DNA of 64,000 bases from Candidatus Reconcilbacillus cellulovorans (GTDB lineage: Bacteria; Bacillota; Bacilli; Paenibacillales; Reconciliibacillaceae): assembly GCA_002507565.1 (NCBI GenBank), contig MOXJ01000008.1, forward strand, positions 1 through 64,000, given 5' to 3'. Position 1 is the first letter of the stretch. The number at the start of each line of letters is the position of its first letter. Below are positions 62,738 to 64,000 of this stretch, piece by piece. The position numbers were made by a program, and so were the translations under genes. The notes under the pieces are model-generated. The model ran no database searches. It saw nothing but the letters and a program-made list of their open reading frames with translations, and had not been told where the DNA came from.

Positions 62738-64000
62738 ATGACGGAATCGCGGCATGAATACGATCTGGTCGTCCTCGGCGGAGGCGTCGGCGGCTATGTT
62801 GCCGCTGTGCGCGCTTCGATGCTCGGGATGAAGACAGCATTGGTGGAAAAGGACAAGCTCGGCGGAACGTGTCTGCATCGCGGTTGCATTCCGACCAAGG
62901 CGTTGCTGCGGGCGGCGGAAGTGTATGCGCTCGTGCGTACGGCCGAGACGTTCGGCGTTTCGGTGTCGGATGTGTCCTTCGATTTCGGGCGGGCGGTCGC
63001 CCGCGCGACGGAAATCGTCGAGCGCCTTCACGGCGGGCTGAACGCTTTGATGCGCAAACATGCGGTCGACGTCTATCGGGGGACCGGGCGCTTGGCCGGC
63101 CCGTCGATTTTCGCGCCGCTCGGCGGTGACGTCGCGGTGGAGCGGGAGGACGGATCGGTCGAAACGCTCGTTCCGAGGAGGCTGGTTATCGCGACGGGGG
63201 CGAGGCCGAAAACGATTTCCGGCCTCGAACCGGACGGTATCCGCATTTTGACGAGCGACGACGCGCTGAAAATGGACCGGCTGCCCTCCTCTGTTCTGAT
63301 CGTCGGCGGCGGAGCGATCGGCGTCGAATGGGCTTCGATGTTGAGCGATTTCGGCGTGCCGGTGACGATCGTCGAAATCGCCGACAGGCTTTTGCCGACG
63401 GAAGACGAGGACGTTTCCGCGGAACTGGCAAGGCAGTTCCGTAAGCGCGGCGTCCGTCTGCTGCTGAACGCCGAACTGTTGCCGGAGACGCTCGACGTAA
63501 CGGACGAAGGCGTACGCATCGTCGTCCGCGGGGCCGGCGGCTCCCGCACGGACGTCGCGGCCGATCGGATGCTTGTCTGCGTCGGTCGGCAGGCCAATCT
63601 CGACGGCATCGGCCTGCACCATACCCAGGTTAAAATTCGCGACGGCCGCATCGAAACCGACGGATTCATGCGGACAGCCGATCCGCGCGTCTATGCGGTC
63701 GGCGACGTGGTTTTAGGCCCGCAACTGGCGCATGCGGCGTCGCACGCGGCGATCGTCGCGGTCGATCACATGGCCGGGCTCGACCCGTTGCCGGTAGATT
63801 GGCTCCGCGTTCCGCGCTGCGTATACGGCAGGCCGGAAGTGGCCGCCGTCGGCATGACGGAGCGCCAGGCGCGGGAGTCCGGCCGGAACGTCCGGGTCGG
63901 CCGGTTTCCGTTCGCGGCGCTCGGCAAGGCGCTCGCCCACGGCGAATCCGGCGGCTTTGTCAAAGCGATCGCCGACGCCGACAGCGGCGATCTGCTCGGT
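62738..64000 (+). CDS. lpdV: Dihydrolipoamide dehydrogenase (cut by window end)
   Basis: The first 421 codons are present and the gene runs off the window. FAD-binding VLGGGVGGYVAAVRASMLG, redox disulfide GGTCLHRGCIPTKALL, NAD-binding VLIVGGGAIGVEWASMLSDFG and FAD-binding VYAVGDVVLGPQLAHAASHAA are seen. It is the E3 of a 2-oxo-acid dehydrogenase; its position after spo0A/yqzF matches lpdV of the branched-chain bkd cluster. ATG 62738 follows GGGGGC. Confidence 0.9.
   Translation, partial: MTESRHEYDLVVLGGGVGGYVAAVRASMLGMKTALVEKDKLGGTCLHRGCIPTKALLRAAEVYALVRTAETFGVSVSDVSFDFGRAVARATEIVERLHGGLNALMRKHAVDVYRGTGRLAGPSIFAPLGGDVAVEREDGSVETLVPRRLVIATGARPKTISGLEPDGIRILTSDDALKMDRLPSSVLIVGGGAIGVEWASMLSDFGVPVTIVEIADRLLPTEDEDVSAELARQFRKRGVRLLLNAELLPETLDVTDEGVRIVVRGAGGSRTDVAADRMLVCVGRQANLDGIGLHHTQVKIRDGRIETDGFMRTADPRVYAVGDVVLGPQLAHAASHAAIVAVDHMAGLDPLPVDWLRVPRCVYGRPEVAAVGMTERQARESGRNVRVGRFPFAALGKALAHGESGGFVKAIADADSGDLLG

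Overview
The window is a 64 kb piece of a chromosome from a GC-rich, endospore-forming Firmicute. The evidence is a complete spoIIIAA-AH operon, spoIVB, spo0A and gerP-type genes, together with AGGAGG ribosome sites and many GTG/TTG starts. From about 30 kb to 62 kb the gene order closely follows the Bacillus subtilis mntR-yqhO-yqhP-yqhQ-yqhR-aroQ-papA-efp-yqhV-spoIIIA-accBC-yqhY-nusB-folD-xseAB-ispA-dxs-tlyA-argR-recN-spoIVB-spo0A block. High GC, the gene set and the presence of an OLE RNA suggest a thermophilic or compost-type member of the Paenibacillaceae (Thermobacillus-like). That placement is inference.

Left part (1-13.6 kb). An AT-rich lipoprotein gene of unknown function is followed by a nitrogen-scavenging island. 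It holds a urea ABC importer (urtABCDE, minus strand) and a urease operon (ureABCFGD, plus strand, without ureE). The two are divergent from a 135-bp region with one exact GlnR/TnrA-type operator that overlaps the -35 elements of both promoters. A LacI-family regulator, a DEDDh exonuclease and an IS1595-like element follow. The element has 27-bp terminal inverted repeats, but its transposase looks catalytically degenerate.

Middle-left (13.6-30 kb). An L-rhamnose operon (bifunctional aldolase/dehydrogenase, isomerase, kinase, DeoR regulator) has its -35 box five bases outside the IS end. An LTA-synthase-like protein follows, then a minus-strand spore group (Hsp20-like protein, three gerP-type genes, a small zinc-ribbon protein). 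Next is a zinc-homeostasis region: zur, yidD, metG, then znuACB behind a consensus Zur box, with the znuA -35 placed in the loop of the apparent metG terminator. Two small XRE-type genes and mntR come after.

Right part (30-64 kb). The conserved block carries a patatin, YqhP/Q/R, shikimate and translation factors, aspartokinase, the SpoIIIA channel operon, acetyl-CoA carboxylase subunits, Asp23/AmaP, nucleotide and DNA metabolism, isoprenoid synthesis and the Spo0A sporulation switch. Against B. subtilis it has extra genes: a PlsC-like acyltransferase, lysC, a DUF441 protein and a phosphosulfolactate synthase. Between ispA and dxs lies a roughly 700-nt gene-free transcript, with a strong promoter, directly upstream of a four-helix membrane-protein gene. 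Locus, size and partner identify it as OLE RNA with OapA, one of the largest structured bacterial noncoding RNAs. This is the most remarkable feature of the window. The sequence ends inside a dihydrolipoamide dehydrogenase gene, probably the start of a branched-chain keto-acid dehydrogenase cluster.
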